Of a stretch of 64,000 nt of DNA, positions 9,411 through 18,102 are shown one piece after another. Below the pieces are notes generated by a model that was not told the DNA's origin, searched no databases, and worked only from the letters and a program-made list of their open reading frames with translations. Where the stretch lies: positions 310,001 to 374,000 of the forward strand of contig JAUIES010000001.1 in NCBI GenBank assembly GCA_030429705.1. Direction: 5' to 3'. How positions within the stretch are numbered: the stretch's first letter is position 1; every line of letters begins with the position of its first letter. The translations under genes and the position numbers were made by a program. Origin of the DNA: Phycisphaerae bacterium. GTDB taxonomy: Bacteria; Planctomycetota; Phycisphaerae; Phycisphaerales; UBA1924.

Positions 9411-9543
9411 AAGAGCCCCCGATTGATTCAATGAGCAACAAGAACGCAGCAGGACTGACACCAGCCTTGCCGCGCATGATCCACGAGCGGTGCAGCATAA
9501 ATGACACACCCTCTGCCGTCAATTGGCGCTTCTGTCAGATCGA

Positions 9544-10887
9544 TCACGGCGAGGCTGTGGCTGTTGCCGCCAATCGATCCGCCTCTTGTAATGTGAAGCG
9601 GGTGCTGAGGATGTAAGGCGACTCGCCCTCGGTCCAGGTGCCGTAACTCGTGCCGACGATCGTGCCATCGGGCAGCACTTCGAGCCCCGGATAAGTCGTG
9701 TCCCACCCGCGTCGGTTGTCGCCGAGGCGCAATCGGTACTGCCCGGGTCGTTGATGCTTCAGATCGTCATAGGTGCCGACCCATGCCACCCAGTCGCCCT
9801 CAGTCGGGCTGGCGGTGGTCTTCGCGGACAGTCCCAGTTCATCGATGTTTGCGTTGCGATTGAATGAACCACCCCCCCTCGGGCGGGTGTTGTCGCGGAA
9901 AGTACACACGATGCGGCCATCTCTCGCATACCGCAGCGTGTGCCGATCGCCCGTCAATGACAACGGCAACTCAATCGGCTCGGTCCAGGTCTGTGCCTCA
10001 TCGCGCGAGAAAATAATCTGCGACCGTTTCGCCCCTGCGTTCTCGCGCAAGAGGACAGCGAGTTCCTTGCCGTCCGGCGAGCGAATTACGCCCGGTTCAC
10101 ACAGGTGCATTTCTGATCCATGCCAGATGGACTCAGGCTCAGACCAGGTCAGCCCGCCATCCGTTGATCTGGTCTGATACAGATTGAAAACGACCGGGCT
10201 CTGTCTATTGCCTTTCGATTTAAAAAACCGACCGTCGTCATGGAACATCGCCAAATAATGCCCGGGCTCGGCGAGCGCCTCGACAAACCCCATGACCACA
10301 ATCCCGCCCCACTCGCCAGCGGGTTCCAGTTCACCCCAGGTCGCGCCGTCGTCTTCACTCACCGCCAGCCGCGCCGGATAAAGCCCCGACCACATGATCA
10401 GCCGCTCAACACCCGCTGCATCCACCACCCGATGCATCGTCGGCACTTCCTTGCTCGATGCCCAACTCTCCGGCGTGGGCAATCGATCCGACCAGGTCCG
10501 CCCGCCATCGGTCGACCGCTTCATCACGATCGGCCCGCGACCGTGCCCCTTCGGATAGACCGCGATCATTGTCTCGCCGTCTTCAAGAAGCACCGTTGAA
10601 ACATGGCCGAGGTACTGCCCGGCCTCACGGTCCACCACAACCTGCCTGTCAGTATCTTTCGATAGGTCGACCACCGGAATACCCAGCGTGTTGAACGGTG
10701 CATCCGCCGGCAAGACACCGATCAACGCGTGCTGCGTCGATTGCACATACGCCGGCATGGATGGCGGCTCAACAGCCGTGGTCGGCTGCAATAGACCAGT
10801 CTCGCCCGAAGCCGAAGCCGCGTCCGTACTGGCCAATAGGGTGATGAATGACATCGAGATCGCTGCAAGCGGTGTGTATCGTCTCAT
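9544..10887 (-). CDS. Exported sialidase-like (BNR/Asp-box) protein
   Basis: A 447-residue protein from the ATG at 10887, which starts a signal peptide (MRRYTPLAAISMSFITLLAS). Asp-box (BNR) motifs are visible: STDGGRTWS, SEDDGATWG, STDGGLTWS and a degenerate SRDEAQTWT. They mark a six-bladed sialidase-type propeller. The family includes exo-alpha-sialidases and related glycosidases acting on exported glycans, but catalytic residues cannot be assigned with confidence. The gene is divergent from the DCC-family gene, with start codons only 6 bp apart. Confidence 0.85.
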   Translation of the reverse strand: MRRYTPLAAISMSFITLLASTDAASASGETGLLQPTTAVEPPSMPAYVQSTQHALIGVLPADAPFNTLGIPVVDLSKDTDRQVVVDREAGQYLGHVSTVLLEDGETMIAVYPKGHGRGPIVMKRSTDGGRTWSDRLPTPESWASSKEVPTMHRVVDAAGVERLIMWSGLYPARLAVSEDDGATWGELEPAGEWGGIVVMGFVEALAEPGHYLAMFHDDGRFFKSKGNRQSPVVFNLYQTRSTDGGLTWSEPESIWHGSEMHLCEPGVIRSPDGKELAVLLRENAGAKRSQIIFSRDEAQTWTEPIELPLSLTGDRHTLRYARDGRIVCTFRDNTRPRGGGSFNRNANIDELGLSAKTTASPTEGDWVAWVGTYDDLKHQRPGQYRLRLGDNRRGWDTTYPGLEVLPDGTIVGTSYGTWTEGESPYILSTRFTLQEADRLAATATASP

Positions 10888-10893
10888 GGCATC

Positions 10894-11379
10894 ATGGTAC
10901 ACGATCACCACACCCCTGGCCCCATCATGTTCTTTGACGATGCATGCGTGATGTGCCAGTGGAGTGTGCAGTTCGTTCTCAAACACGAACGACACGATGC
11001 CACATCGCACGAAGACATTCCACGACTCCGATTCGCGTCGCTCCAGTCGGAGACCGCGCGTCGACTGCTCGAGCCGCTCGGGCACGATCCCGCAACGCTG
11101 AGCACCCTGACCGTCCTCGACCGCAGCCGCGTGAGCATCCGAAGCGATGCCGTTCTGTCCGTCGCGGGGCACCTGAAACGCCCATGGCGGTGGGTGCGAT
11201 TGACCCACATCATCCCGCGCCCGTTGCGCGATGTGGCCTACAAGATCATCGCCTCGAACCGCTACCGTCTGTTTGGTAGGGCCGAAGCATGTCTTGTGCC
11301 CACAACAGAACAGCAAGCCCGATTCTTGACAGACGACACCAACACCCTGACGCGCAGGAGCCTCGATGAAACAACATGA
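10894..11379 (+). CDS. DCC-family (DUF393, thiol-disulfide oxidoreductase-like) protein
   Basis: A 161-residue protein. The diagnostic DCC motif appears near the N-terminus as FFDDACVMC (D-x-x-C-x-x-C), followed by ALR-like helices and a conserved C-terminal R-Y-R-L-F-G segment, as in YuxK/DUF393 proteins. The family is thought to have a thioredoxin-like fold, but its physiological role is poorly defined. An alternative ATG at 10927 would leave the motif right at the N-terminus and give more room for a promoter. The gene overlaps the following methyltransferase by 14 bp, suggesting translational coupling. Confidence 0.82.
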   Translation: MVHDHHTPGPIMFFDDACVMCQWSVQFVLKHERHDATSHEDIPRLRFASLQSETARRLLEPLGHDPATLSTLTVLDRSRVSIRSDAVLSVAGHLKRPWRWVRLTHIIPRPLRDVAYKIIASNRYRLFGRAEACLVPTTEQQARFLTDDTNTLTRRSLDETT

Positions 11380-12037
11380 AGACCACTGGAATCAAGTCGA
11401 TGACTACATCGAACAAACGCTGCAGATCGAAGACGCCTCACTCGCGAACACACGAACCGCAAGTGATGCAGGCGGCCTGCCACAGATTCAAGTCTCCGCG
11501 TGCCAGGGCAAACTGCTCGAAGTCCTCGCACGATCAATCGGTGCTCAGCAGATCCTCGAAATCGGCACCCTTGGCGGGTACAGCACCATCAACCTCGCAC
11601 GCGGGCTCGCTGCACAAGGCCAAGTGGTCACGCTCGAATACAAACCAGAACACGCAGAGGTCGCGCGGCACAATCTTGAAAACGCCGGGTTCGCCGACTG
11701 CGTTGATATCCGCATCGGTGCTGCCCTTGAGACTCTGCCGATCCTTGCAGCCGAAGCCAGAACACCGTTCGATCTGGTGTTCATCGACGCGGACAAGGTC
11801 AACATTCCGGCCTATCTCGACTGGGCGATCAAACTCGCACACCCCGGATCGCTCATCATCATTGACAATGTCGTTCGCAGCGGCGCTCTCCTCGACGAGA
11901 CTTCCGATGATCCGTCGACCCAGGGCGTACGCAATCTCCACGCCATGCTCGAAAATGACAGCCGGGTCGTGGCGACAACGATCCAAACCGTCGGCTCGAA
12001 GGGATGGGACGGCCTGACATTCGCGGTCGTGGCCTGA
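11366..12037 (+). CDS. Class I SAM-dependent O-methyltransferase
   Basis: A 223-residue protein of the caffeoyl-CoA/catechol O-methyltransferase family (COG4122-like). The SAM-binding motif I is ILEIGTLGGYSTINLA (residues ~63-78), followed by an acidic VVTLEY strand end. Metal-binding/catalytic Asp residues lie in LVFIDADK and LIIIDNV. AGGAG lies upstream of the ATG inside the end of the DCC gene. The methyl acceptor is unknown. The length is normal for the family. Confidence 0.92.
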   Translation: MKQHEDHWNQVDDYIEQTLQIEDASLANTRTASDAGGLPQIQVSACQGKLLEVLARSIGAQQILEIGTLGGYSTINLARGLAAQGQVVTLEYKPEHAEVARHNLENAGFADCVDIRIGAALETLPILAAEARTPFDLVFIDADKVNIPAYLDWAIKLAHPGSLIIIDNVVRSGALLDETSDDPSTQGVRNLHAMLENDSRVVATTIQTVGSKGWDGLTFAVVA

Positions 12038-12250
12038 CGCCCGGGAGATTGAACCCCGATTCCTTCTGTCTCACACCCCATTTTCTGCATCCGAACCACG
12101 ATTGTGCCCGAATATCGCTAGGTCTGCCCGGCATTCGTCGGGTACACTGTCTCAAGGCCCCATTCGGGGCGTGTTTTCGCTATGCTGGATCACACTCCGA
12201 CCCGTCAGACTCACTGGCGAGGTCGTCCGATATTCCGCTGGAGGGTTTCC

Positions 12251-13186
12251 ATGAAATTTCATCTGCCACGCACGCGTGGGTTCACACTGATCGAATTGCT
12301 CGTCGTCATTGCCATCATCGCGCTGTTGATTGGCATCCTTTTGCCCGCACTAGGCAAGGCCCGACTGGCTGCATGGAAGATCCGCAGCGGCGCGAACATG
12401 AAAGAAGCGATCAATATCCAGATGATCTATGGCAACGAGAACAAAGACTCTTGGGTCAACCCGTTCGAGCGTGATGGATGTAACGGCACTTCGATGGCGT
12501 GGCTCTGGGTGCCAGGTCGAATCTGTACGCAAGGTTGGAACTATCAAAACGGGAGTCAGGAGTCAGAGTCGTATGGGTGGCATTGGCTCGCGCACACGCT
12601 TTACGACTATGACCAGGTCGAATCTCGCATGGACATCATCGCTGCACCTGGTGACAAAGCCCTCCAAGCATGGCTTCGTGAAAATGATGACGCCAACGCT
12701 CAATCCAACCTGGGTTGGATCTTCCCGACTAGTTACTGGTATTCACCAGTGTTCTGGCAGGACTCTGCACGATTCCAATCACATGAATCCGAGTTTGCCG
12801 GACCCGCGTCTGATTTCTGGTTCAAGCGCAACAAGATTTACGATGTCCCCTTCTCCGCTCAAAAAGTCGTGTTGCATGAGAATAAGGATTTCGCAACGCC
12901 GGACAAACCACAGTTCAATGAAGCGGGCGCGAATCCGCAGACCGCTCTGGCTGATGGCAGCGTGCGAGCCGTCTCAATCAATGAACTTATCGCTCTGACA
13001 GATCCTGCAACCGCGTCGGGTAACCCCACACGGGCCGACGGCTTGTGGTATCCATCTGGTACCTTCGGACATGCGAACTCTTTCCGACGGCAGATGTACG
13101 ATGTCGAACAAGGGTTTGAATGGGTTCTTGATGAGCCCGCATACCTCTGGCGGACGCGCTTTGGCGTGAAGGGCCGCGACTTCTGA
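12251..13186 (+). CDS. Type II secretion/type IV pilus-like pseudopilin (unit 1)
   Basis: A 311-residue protein. The ATG at 12251 has GGAGGG upstream and gives a short leader ending Arg-Gly before [20 protein letters not shown], a classic prepilin N-terminal methylation motif with Glu at mature position 5. The large periplasmic domain contains [11 protein letters not shown], the DG motif typical of planctomycete pseudopilins, and ends [16 protein letters not shown]. This C-terminal signature recurs in the second pseudopilin at 13454-14500, showing duplication. It is likely processed by a prepilin peptidase and assembled in a pseudopilus or displayed singly. Confidence 0.9.
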   Translation: MKFHLPRTRGFTLIELLVVIAIIALLIGILLPALGKARLAAWKIRSGANMKEAINIQMIYGNENKDSWVNPFERDGCNGTSMAWLWVPGRICTQGWNYQNGSQESESYGWHWLAHTLYDYDQVESRMDIIAAPGDKALQAWLRENDDANAQSNLGWIFPTSYWYSPVFWQDSARFQSHESEFAGPASDFWFKRNKIYDVPFSAQKVVLHENKDFATPDKPQFNEAGANPQTALADGSVRAVSINELIALTDPATASGNPTRADGLWYPSGTFGHANSFRRQMYDVEQGFEWVLDEPAYLWRTRFGVKGRDF

Positions 13187-13204
13187 TCGAGGAGAACTTC
13201 AACC

Positions 13205-13450
13205 ATGAACGGTCGCAAAGGACTCATGATCGGCATCGTCATCGTCTGTGTCGCCCTCGCGGGTGTCACCTATGTCGTGATGAGCCCGAAGAACAGCACC
13301 GAAGGCTCGGAGTACGAGCAGGCCAAAACCAAGTCTGAACAGATGGCCGAAGCGCAACGCCAGAACTCGAACACGCGCCGTCCCGATGACGAACCCATCG
13401 AAGAGGTCGAACGACCATCGGGGAAGGGCCCGCAGAAAGTCGGCGGGTAA
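13205..13450 (+). CDS. Small single-pass membrane protein (unit 1 partner)
   Basis: An 81-residue protein with GAGGAG upstream. One N-terminal transmembrane helix (GLMIGIVIVCVALAGVTYVV) is followed by a charged, Lys/Glu/Gln-rich, probably disordered tail. It lies 18 bp after the first pseudopilin and 3 bp before the second. The same architecture recurs at 14522-14818. No known family. Context suggests a partner of the pseudopilin. Confidence 0.75.
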   Translation: MNGRKGLMIGIVIVCVALAGVTYVVMSPKNSTEGSEYEQAKTKSEQMAEAQRQNSNTRRPDDEPIEEVERPSGKGPQKVGG

Positions 13451-13453
13451 ACC

Positions 13454-14500
13454 GTGCCCAGGCAACGAACCAGAGCGGCGAACTGTCACGCAGTTCGCCG
13501 CTGTGCATTTACACTCATCGAGTTGCTCGTCGTCATCGCGATCATCGCGCTGCTGATCAGCATCTTGCTTCCAGCGCTCGGCAACGCTCGTCGATCGGCA
13601 CAACTGCTCATCAGCCAGACCAACCTGCGATCACTTTCTCAGATCGGGTCACTCTACAACGCCGACAACAAAGGCTCGTTCATCAATCCGTTTAACGAAA
13701 ACTACGACCGCACCGGTGGCTATGGCAGCTGGGCACGCGTTCGCAAGCCCGGGTACCCCGGCGTCTGGGAGTTCAACGGCCCGGGCAAATGGTACAGCGA
13801 GATGTATGCGTTCCATTGGTACAGCCTCGTCGCCAATGAACTGCGCGAAGGTGACTGGGCGAGTGATGTTCAGTTTGCCCCGCTCGATCCTGAGCCGAAG
13901 AATCGATTCCTCGAAAATGTCGTCTACAACGACAACTACGACCATTGGCAGGTTATCTGGGACACTTCGTATGTGCTCAGCCCCACGCTGTGGTACGCGC
14001 CCGAGCGCTACCGCGATCTTGATCGACCGACGAATCAGACCACCAGCGCCGCGGCCTCACTCGTGCGGCGCAACCGGATCGACAACACCGTGTTTGCGTC
14101 CTCCAAGGTTGTGATGTGGGAGCGATTCGACAACAGCAAGAAGTCGCGCACACCGACTTGGAAGGTTCCCGGGCTCGATATCAACATTGTCTTTGACATG
14201 CAGCCCTATAGCCCGAACTGGAACAACCCGCAGGCCTCCCCCACCGTCGCGACCGCCGATGGCAGTGTGGCTCGGGTTGACATGATCGACCTGTACGAAC
14301 GAGCAGCCGACGACGACCCCGAGCGAGCCCGAGCGTGGATCCCCACCGACCAGTGGAACCCGAATTCATCGAACACACTCGCCCCTTATGCAATGGCGAA
14401 CGACCACCTCGAAAACGCGTCGCAAGAAGACCCCGGCGCCTACCCGGCATACTTCTGGGCGACGCGTGATGGCATTCAGGGCCGTGACATCCCGCGGTAA
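13454..14500 (+). CDS. Type II secretion/type IV pilus-like pseudopilin (unit 2)
   Basis: A 348-residue protein beginning at a GTG. The methylation motif is [20 protein letters not shown], but the residue before Phe is Ala (RRCA|FTLIE) rather than the usual Gly, which may affect prepilin peptidase processing. The large domain has VATADGSVARVD and ends PAYFWATRDGIQGRDIPR, matching the end of the upstream pseudopilin. The overall layout is the same, so this is a diverged tandem paralogue. It is probably co-transcribed with the preceding two genes. Confidence 0.88.
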   Translation: MPRQRTRAANCHAVRRCAFTLIELLVVIAIIALLISILLPALGNARRSAQLLISQTNLRSLSQIGSLYNADNKGSFINPFNENYDRTGGYGSWARVRKPGYPGVWEFNGPGKWYSEMYAFHWYSLVANELREGDWASDVQFAPLDPEPKNRFLENVVYNDNYDHWQVIWDTSYVLSPTLWYAPERYRDLDRPTNQTTSAAASLVRRNRIDNTVFASSKVVMWERFDNSKKSRTPTWKVPGLDINIVFDMQPYSPNWNNPQASPTVATADGSVARVDMIDLYERAADDDPERARAWIPTDQWNPNSSNTLAPYAMANDHLENASQEDPGAYPAYFWATRDGIQGRDIPR

Positions 14501-14521
14501 CGCCAGCCAAAAAGAGACGGC

Positions 14522-14818
14522 ATGCAACAATCAGCCAAATCGCGTGTGATCCTTGGGTTCGTCGTCATGTCGCTGTTGCTCGCAGGTGTGTTCATCGTCC
14601 GCTACTTTGTCGTCGATCCGACCAACAGGGGTTTGACTGACGAGCAAAGGGAAGCCTCGGGCGCGGTCAATACCGGCAGCCTTGACGACATGGGTTACCC
14701 GCCACAGGGTGACATGAGCGACGACGAATACGGTCGCCTCTTGCATCGACTGCGCGCAGAGCGTGACGCAGTCAGCGCTGAACCCGGTTCGGCGCTTCGA
14801 CCGATCGAAGAACCCTGA
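14522..14818 (+). CDS. Small single-pass membrane protein (unit 2 partner)
   Basis: A 98-residue protein preceded by AAAAAGAGACGGC. An N-terminal transmembrane helix (VILGFVVMSLLLAGVFIVRYFV) precedes a polar acidic tail that includes a helical segment (DDEYGRLLHRLRAERDAV). It is the positional counterpart of the 81-residue protein at 13205-13450. No known family. It ends 3 bp from the stop of the convergent permease gene. Confidence 0.75.
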   Translation: MQQSAKSRVILGFVVMSLLLAGVFIVRYFVVDPTNRGLTDEQREASGAVNTGSLDDMGYPPQGDMSDDEYGRLLHRLRAERDAVSAEPGSALRPIEEP

Positions 14819-14821
14819 ATA

Positions 14822-16153
14822 TCAATCGTGCCGCAGCGCGACGATGGGGTCTTGATGCGCAGCCTTCTGGGCCGGGTAGATGCCAAAGATCAACCCCGTC
14901 AAAACCGCGACGACGAACGCCACCGCGATCGACCAACCGGTAATCACCGTCGGCAGTTCTGCATCGGGTGGCATGGACGCACCCACAAACGGCAACTCGG
15001 CCAAGAGCGGAACACCGAGATCGAGTCCAACACTGAGTCCGACTCCGCACGCGACACCAATCAGTCCACCGATGCAACTGAGCACACTTGTCTCGACGAG
15101 GAACTGGCTGATGATGTGCTTGCGGGTTGCGCCCAGCGCTCGACGAATACCGATCTCGCGCGTTCGCTCGGTCACATTGGCAAGCATGATGTTCATGATG
15201 CCGATGCCGCCGACAAGCAGGGCAATCGCAGCCACCGCGCCTGACACGATCTGACCCATCATGGCCCGGCGGCGTGCACTCTCGAGCAACTCATAGGGCA
15301 CGATCATGCCGATGTCGGTCAGCCGAGGATGGCGTACATCCATCACCCGCCTGATCCGCTCTGCATCAGAAATCACGCGATCGCGGTCTGACGACTCGAT
15401 ATAGATTTCCGAGATTTCGACCGCACTCCCCTGAAATGAGCCGCTCGTGCGTCGAACGAACACATCGCCAAAACTGGTTCGAGCGGTCGAGATGGGGATG
15501 TGGATATCGAGATTGAGGTCTCGACCAACCAGTGCGGCACCGGCTCCACCGGAGAGCCCGACCGGTGCGAGGACGCCAACAACAGTCAATGCCACCTGAT
15601 CGACCCGAATCGTCTTGTTGATCGGATCTTCCAGCGAGAAGAACTCTTTGGCAACTTCGTGTCCAATCACACAGATCAGCCCGCCTGAGTCCATGTCCGC
15701 TTGCGAGATGTAGCGACCGCGAGCGACTTTGAGTCTCGCTACAGCCACGAAGTCCGGGGTTGTGCCATAGGTCTGGCTGACTTTTCGGCTTTGCCCGCGC
15801 AGGACTTCGCTCCCGACCTCTTTCAACGGGACAATGTTGTCTGCATCTTCAAAATTTGATTTCACGACTTCAAAGTCGGCGTAGGTAATGCCATAGCGAT
15901 TCACAAACGAGCGTTGCTGCCCGCTGGTCTGGTTCTGACTTTCGGGCGGCTTCTGCGAACGCACGATGATGTTGCGGGCACCCAGCGCCTCGATCTGTCG
16001 CAGGGCTTCCTGCGTCGATCCTTCGCCGATCGCGACCATGGTGATGACCGCAGCCACACCGAATATGATGCCGAGCGCCGTCAGAATGCTTCGCAACATC
16101 TGAAGACGAAGGTTGGCCAGGCCGAGTTTGATGGTCTCAAGTAAAAATGCCAC
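14822..16153 (-). CDS. MacB/FtsX-type ABC transporter permease
   Basis: A 443-residue GTG-start protein. The N-terminus (LRSILTALGIIFGVAAVITM) is the first transmembrane helix of MacB-type permeases. A MacB periplasmic core domain follows, then three C-terminal helices with the FtsX signature (VGGIGIMNIMLANVTERTRE, IGIRRALGATRKHI) and the usual end '(A)AHQDPIVALRHD'. Such permeases dimerise and work with a MacB-type ATPase and a periplasmic adaptor in tripartite or mechanotransmission systems. No ATPase is adjacent; a good candidate is encoded at 56913-57650. Confidence 0.92.
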   Translation of the reverse strand: MAFLLETIKLGLANLRLQMLRSILTALGIIFGVAAVITMVAIGEGSTQEALRQIEALGARNIIVRSQKPPESQNQTSGQQRSFVNRYGITYADFEVVKSNFEDADNIVPLKEVGSEVLRGQSRKVSQTYGTTPDFVAVARLKVARGRYISQADMDSGGLICVIGHEVAKEFFSLEDPINKTIRVDQVALTVVGVLAPVGLSGGAGAALVGRDLNLDIHIPISTARTSFGDVFVRRTSGSFQGSAVEISEIYIESSDRDRVISDAERIRRVMDVRHPRLTDIGMIVPYELLESARRRAMMGQIVSGAVAAIALLVGGIGIMNIMLANVTERTREIGIRRALGATRKHIISQFLVETSVLSCIGGLIGVACGVGLSVGLDLGVPLLAELPFVGASMPPDAELPTVITGWSIAVAFVVAVLTGLIFGIYPAQKAAHQDPIVALRHD

Positions 16154-16179
16154 AGCGGATCGTAGGATAGACTGACACC

Positions 16180-16488
16180 GTGTCGGAGACCAACAAACAT
16201 CCGTTCAAAGAGGTTCGCATCGGACCAGAATCAGAGACCGATCGCGGCTGGCGATACCGATTCACCATCGCGTGGATCGATGAGTCAACGACTGAGCACG
16301 AGGTTTCCTTGAGTCATCAGGACTATGAGTTCTGGTGCAGCGGCCTCGAACGCCCGTCACAAATCGCCGATCGTGGACTTCGACACGCCGCCTCACATTT
16401 GGGGCCGACACTGCCCTCTCGATTTGATCTCTCGCAAATGCGAAGACGGATCGATGACTATGACCAGTTGATCGCAGGCGGCGACTAG
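16180..16488 (+). CDS. Conserved-looking small hypothetical protein
   Basis: A 102-residue protein from a GTG at 16180, divergent from the permease gene (26 bp between starts). It is soluble, with no signal peptide. It contains an early beta-rich part (GWRYRFTIAWIDESTTEHEV) and a helical C-terminus (RFDLSQMRRRIDDYDQLIAG). No family recognised. Codon use matches its neighbours, which supports a real gene. Confidence 0.6.
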   Translation: MSETNKHPFKEVRIGPESETDRGWRYRFTIAWIDESTTEHEVSLSHQDYEFWCSGLERPSQIADRGLRHAASHLGPTLPSRFDLSQMRRRIDDYDQLIAGGD

Positions 16489-16519
16489 TCGAATCACGCG
16501 TCACACAAAGCGCGCGAGA

Positions 16520-16999
16520 TCAGATTGAAGGGAGATCGCACTCGCCGAACAGGCGGAAATTCTTTCGACGAAGAATCTGGCCAGCGAGTGTCGGGTCGTC
16601 GACGGCGAGCGCTATCGTCGGTCGCCCGTTTGGCTTGATCATGAGCGGGTATGCGAAGTGGATCGACAGCTCGGCACCCAACAACGCCAAACAAAGGCTC
16701 GAAAGCGTATGCCCGGCGGTCAACTCGACCACAAGCAGGTCGTGTTCACTAAACGCGAGCTTTTCGTCCCGCAAGAGTTGCCGACCCATGGAAGCGTTGT
16801 TGGTAATAAGTCGAATGACTGCATGATCACTCGCCTCATGAACCGCGACGGCACAGATACAGCACGGCGAGTTGTCAAACCCCTCGACGAGGTCCAGCAA
16901 TTTGCCAACCTTGTTCGTCAAGAACACGCTGAATTGCGTCACCGTTGGCGGCGCAAATGCATGCATCGTCTCAACAGGGAGCGAAGAACCACCTTCCAT
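16520..16999 (-). CDS. ACT-domain protein (probable tandem ACT)
   Basis: A 159-residue protein. FSVFLTNKVGKLLDLVEGF is a typical ACT-domain strand-helix opening (V-x-N-x-x-G-x-L). A second ACT-like unit follows around LSSLCLALLGAELSIHFAYP. ACT domains bind amino acids or other small ligands and usually regulate metabolism; there is no catalytic domain here. It could be a stand-alone amino-acid sensor. It is not part of a biosynthetic operon in the window. Confidence 0.75.
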   Translation of the reverse strand: MEGGSSLPVETMHAFAPPTVTQFSVFLTNKVGKLLDLVEGFDNSPCCICAVAVHEASDHAVIRLITNNASMGRQLLRDEKLAFSEHDLLVVELTAGHTLSSLCLALLGAELSIHFAYPLMIKPNGRPTIALAVDDPTLAGQILRRKNFRLFGECDLPSI

Positions 17000-17222
17000 G
17001 GAGCCCTTTCGACAGAAACCATATCGGATCGGTACCCGACGCGGGTGCTTGAAACGGCACGCTGAGGCGAACCTTCGTCACACCACGGCCTGGGTACACC
17101 CGAAACTCAACCTACCGAGCATAACGGAAAACCAGTCTGCGACCAAGCATTCATTCGAGAATGCACACAATCGTGGGTAGCAATGGATGCAATGCCCACC
17201 TGTTGTGGTGTGTCTGAACCGA

Positions 17223-17573
17223 TCAGGCTGAGAAACTCGACCCGCAACCACATGATGAAGTCGCGTTCGGATTTTCAAACACGAATCCGCGTCCCATGAC
17301 TTCGTCTTTGAAGTCGACGGTTGTGCCATTGAGATAGGTCAGACTTCGCGGATCGCAGATCACCGTCACGCCGTGCTGCTCGAAGGCTTCATCAGTATCT
17401 TTCTTATTCTCAGTCAGATCGAGCACATAGCTGAACCCGCTACACCCGCCGCCTTTGACACCAACACGCAGACAGACTTTCTGCACATCGAGTTCCTGCT
17501 GGGCGATGATCGATTCGATTTCTTTCGCAGCCCGCTCGGTGAGGATGACGGACATCGTGGCTTCAGTGGTCAT
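17223..17573 (-). CDS. erpA: A-type iron-sulfur cluster assembly/insertion protein (ErpA/IscA/HesB family)
   Basis: A 116-residue protein. The start at 17573 is preferred because GAAGAGG sits 6 nt upstream; an in-frame ATG at 17588 has no such site. The three cluster-ligand Cys are present: GGGCSGF (Cys44) and SSCGCG (Cys108, Cys110). The family carries [Fe-S] clusters to apoproteins. ErpA, IscA and SufA cannot be told apart with certainty from the sequence alone, and no isc/suf operon is nearby. Confidence 0.9.
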   Translation of the reverse strand: MTTEATMSVILTERAAKEIESIIAQQELDVQKVCLRVGVKGGGCSGFSYVLDLTENKKDTDEAFEQHGVTVICDPRSLTYLNGTTVDFKDEVMGRGFVFENPNATSSCGCGSSFSA

Positions 17574-17652
17574 TGTGAACCTCTTCATTCTGCTCGTTGT
17601 GAGCGTGATTCCCGGTAATCATCGCGTCATCAACCAGCGGTGTTCTATTTTC

Positions 17653-18078
17653 TCAGGCACCCGGCCTCTTGTACAGCATTTCCAGTCGATTGCCTCGCTC
17701 ATTGTGCTGAACTTCTGACATATAGGTGCGAATGAGCATCAAACCCCGTCCGCTCGGGAGCGATAAGTTTTCATCAAGCGTCGGATCTGGGACCGCTTCA
17801 GGCGAAAAACCCTTGCCGCGATCTTCGACTGCGATCCACACTGCGTCGTTCGAAACCTCATACTCAACGCGAATGGGCTGCGCGGGAAGATTGGCATGCC
17901 CGTGGTGAAACGCGTTCGTCACAGCCTCTTCAAACGCAAGTCGAATCGCAAACCGCGATGCTTTGGTAAAACCCTGTCCTTCGGCAGCAGAGAGAATCGA
18001 ATCGGTGGCACGCTCGATCTGCGATCGTTCGTACTCAAGGTCAACGGCCACACGATCTGAAAAACCCGCATCGGACAT
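17653..18078 (-). CDS. RsbW/SpoIIAB-like anti-sigma factor kinase (HATPase)
   Basis: A 141-residue GHKL ATPase. The N-box FEEAVTNAFHHG (49-60), G1 box DRGKGF (86-91) and G2 box GRGLMLI (110-116) are all intact. Family members phosphorylate a STAS-domain antagonist and sequester a sigma factor or another partner. The STAS gene lies 24 bp upstream on the same strand (18103-18462), so the two form a partner-switching pair. No sigma factor or PP2C phosphatase gene is adjacent. Confidence 0.9.
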   Translation of the reverse strand: MSDAGFSDRVAVDLEYERSQIERATDSILSAAEGQGFTKASRFAIRLAFEEAVTNAFHHGHANLPAQPIRVEYEVSNDAVWIAVEDRGKGFSPEAVPDPTLDENLSLPSGRGLMLIRTYMSEVQHNERGNRLEMLYKRPGA

Positions 18079-18102
18079 CAGTCTGATTCACCTATAACCG
18101 GC

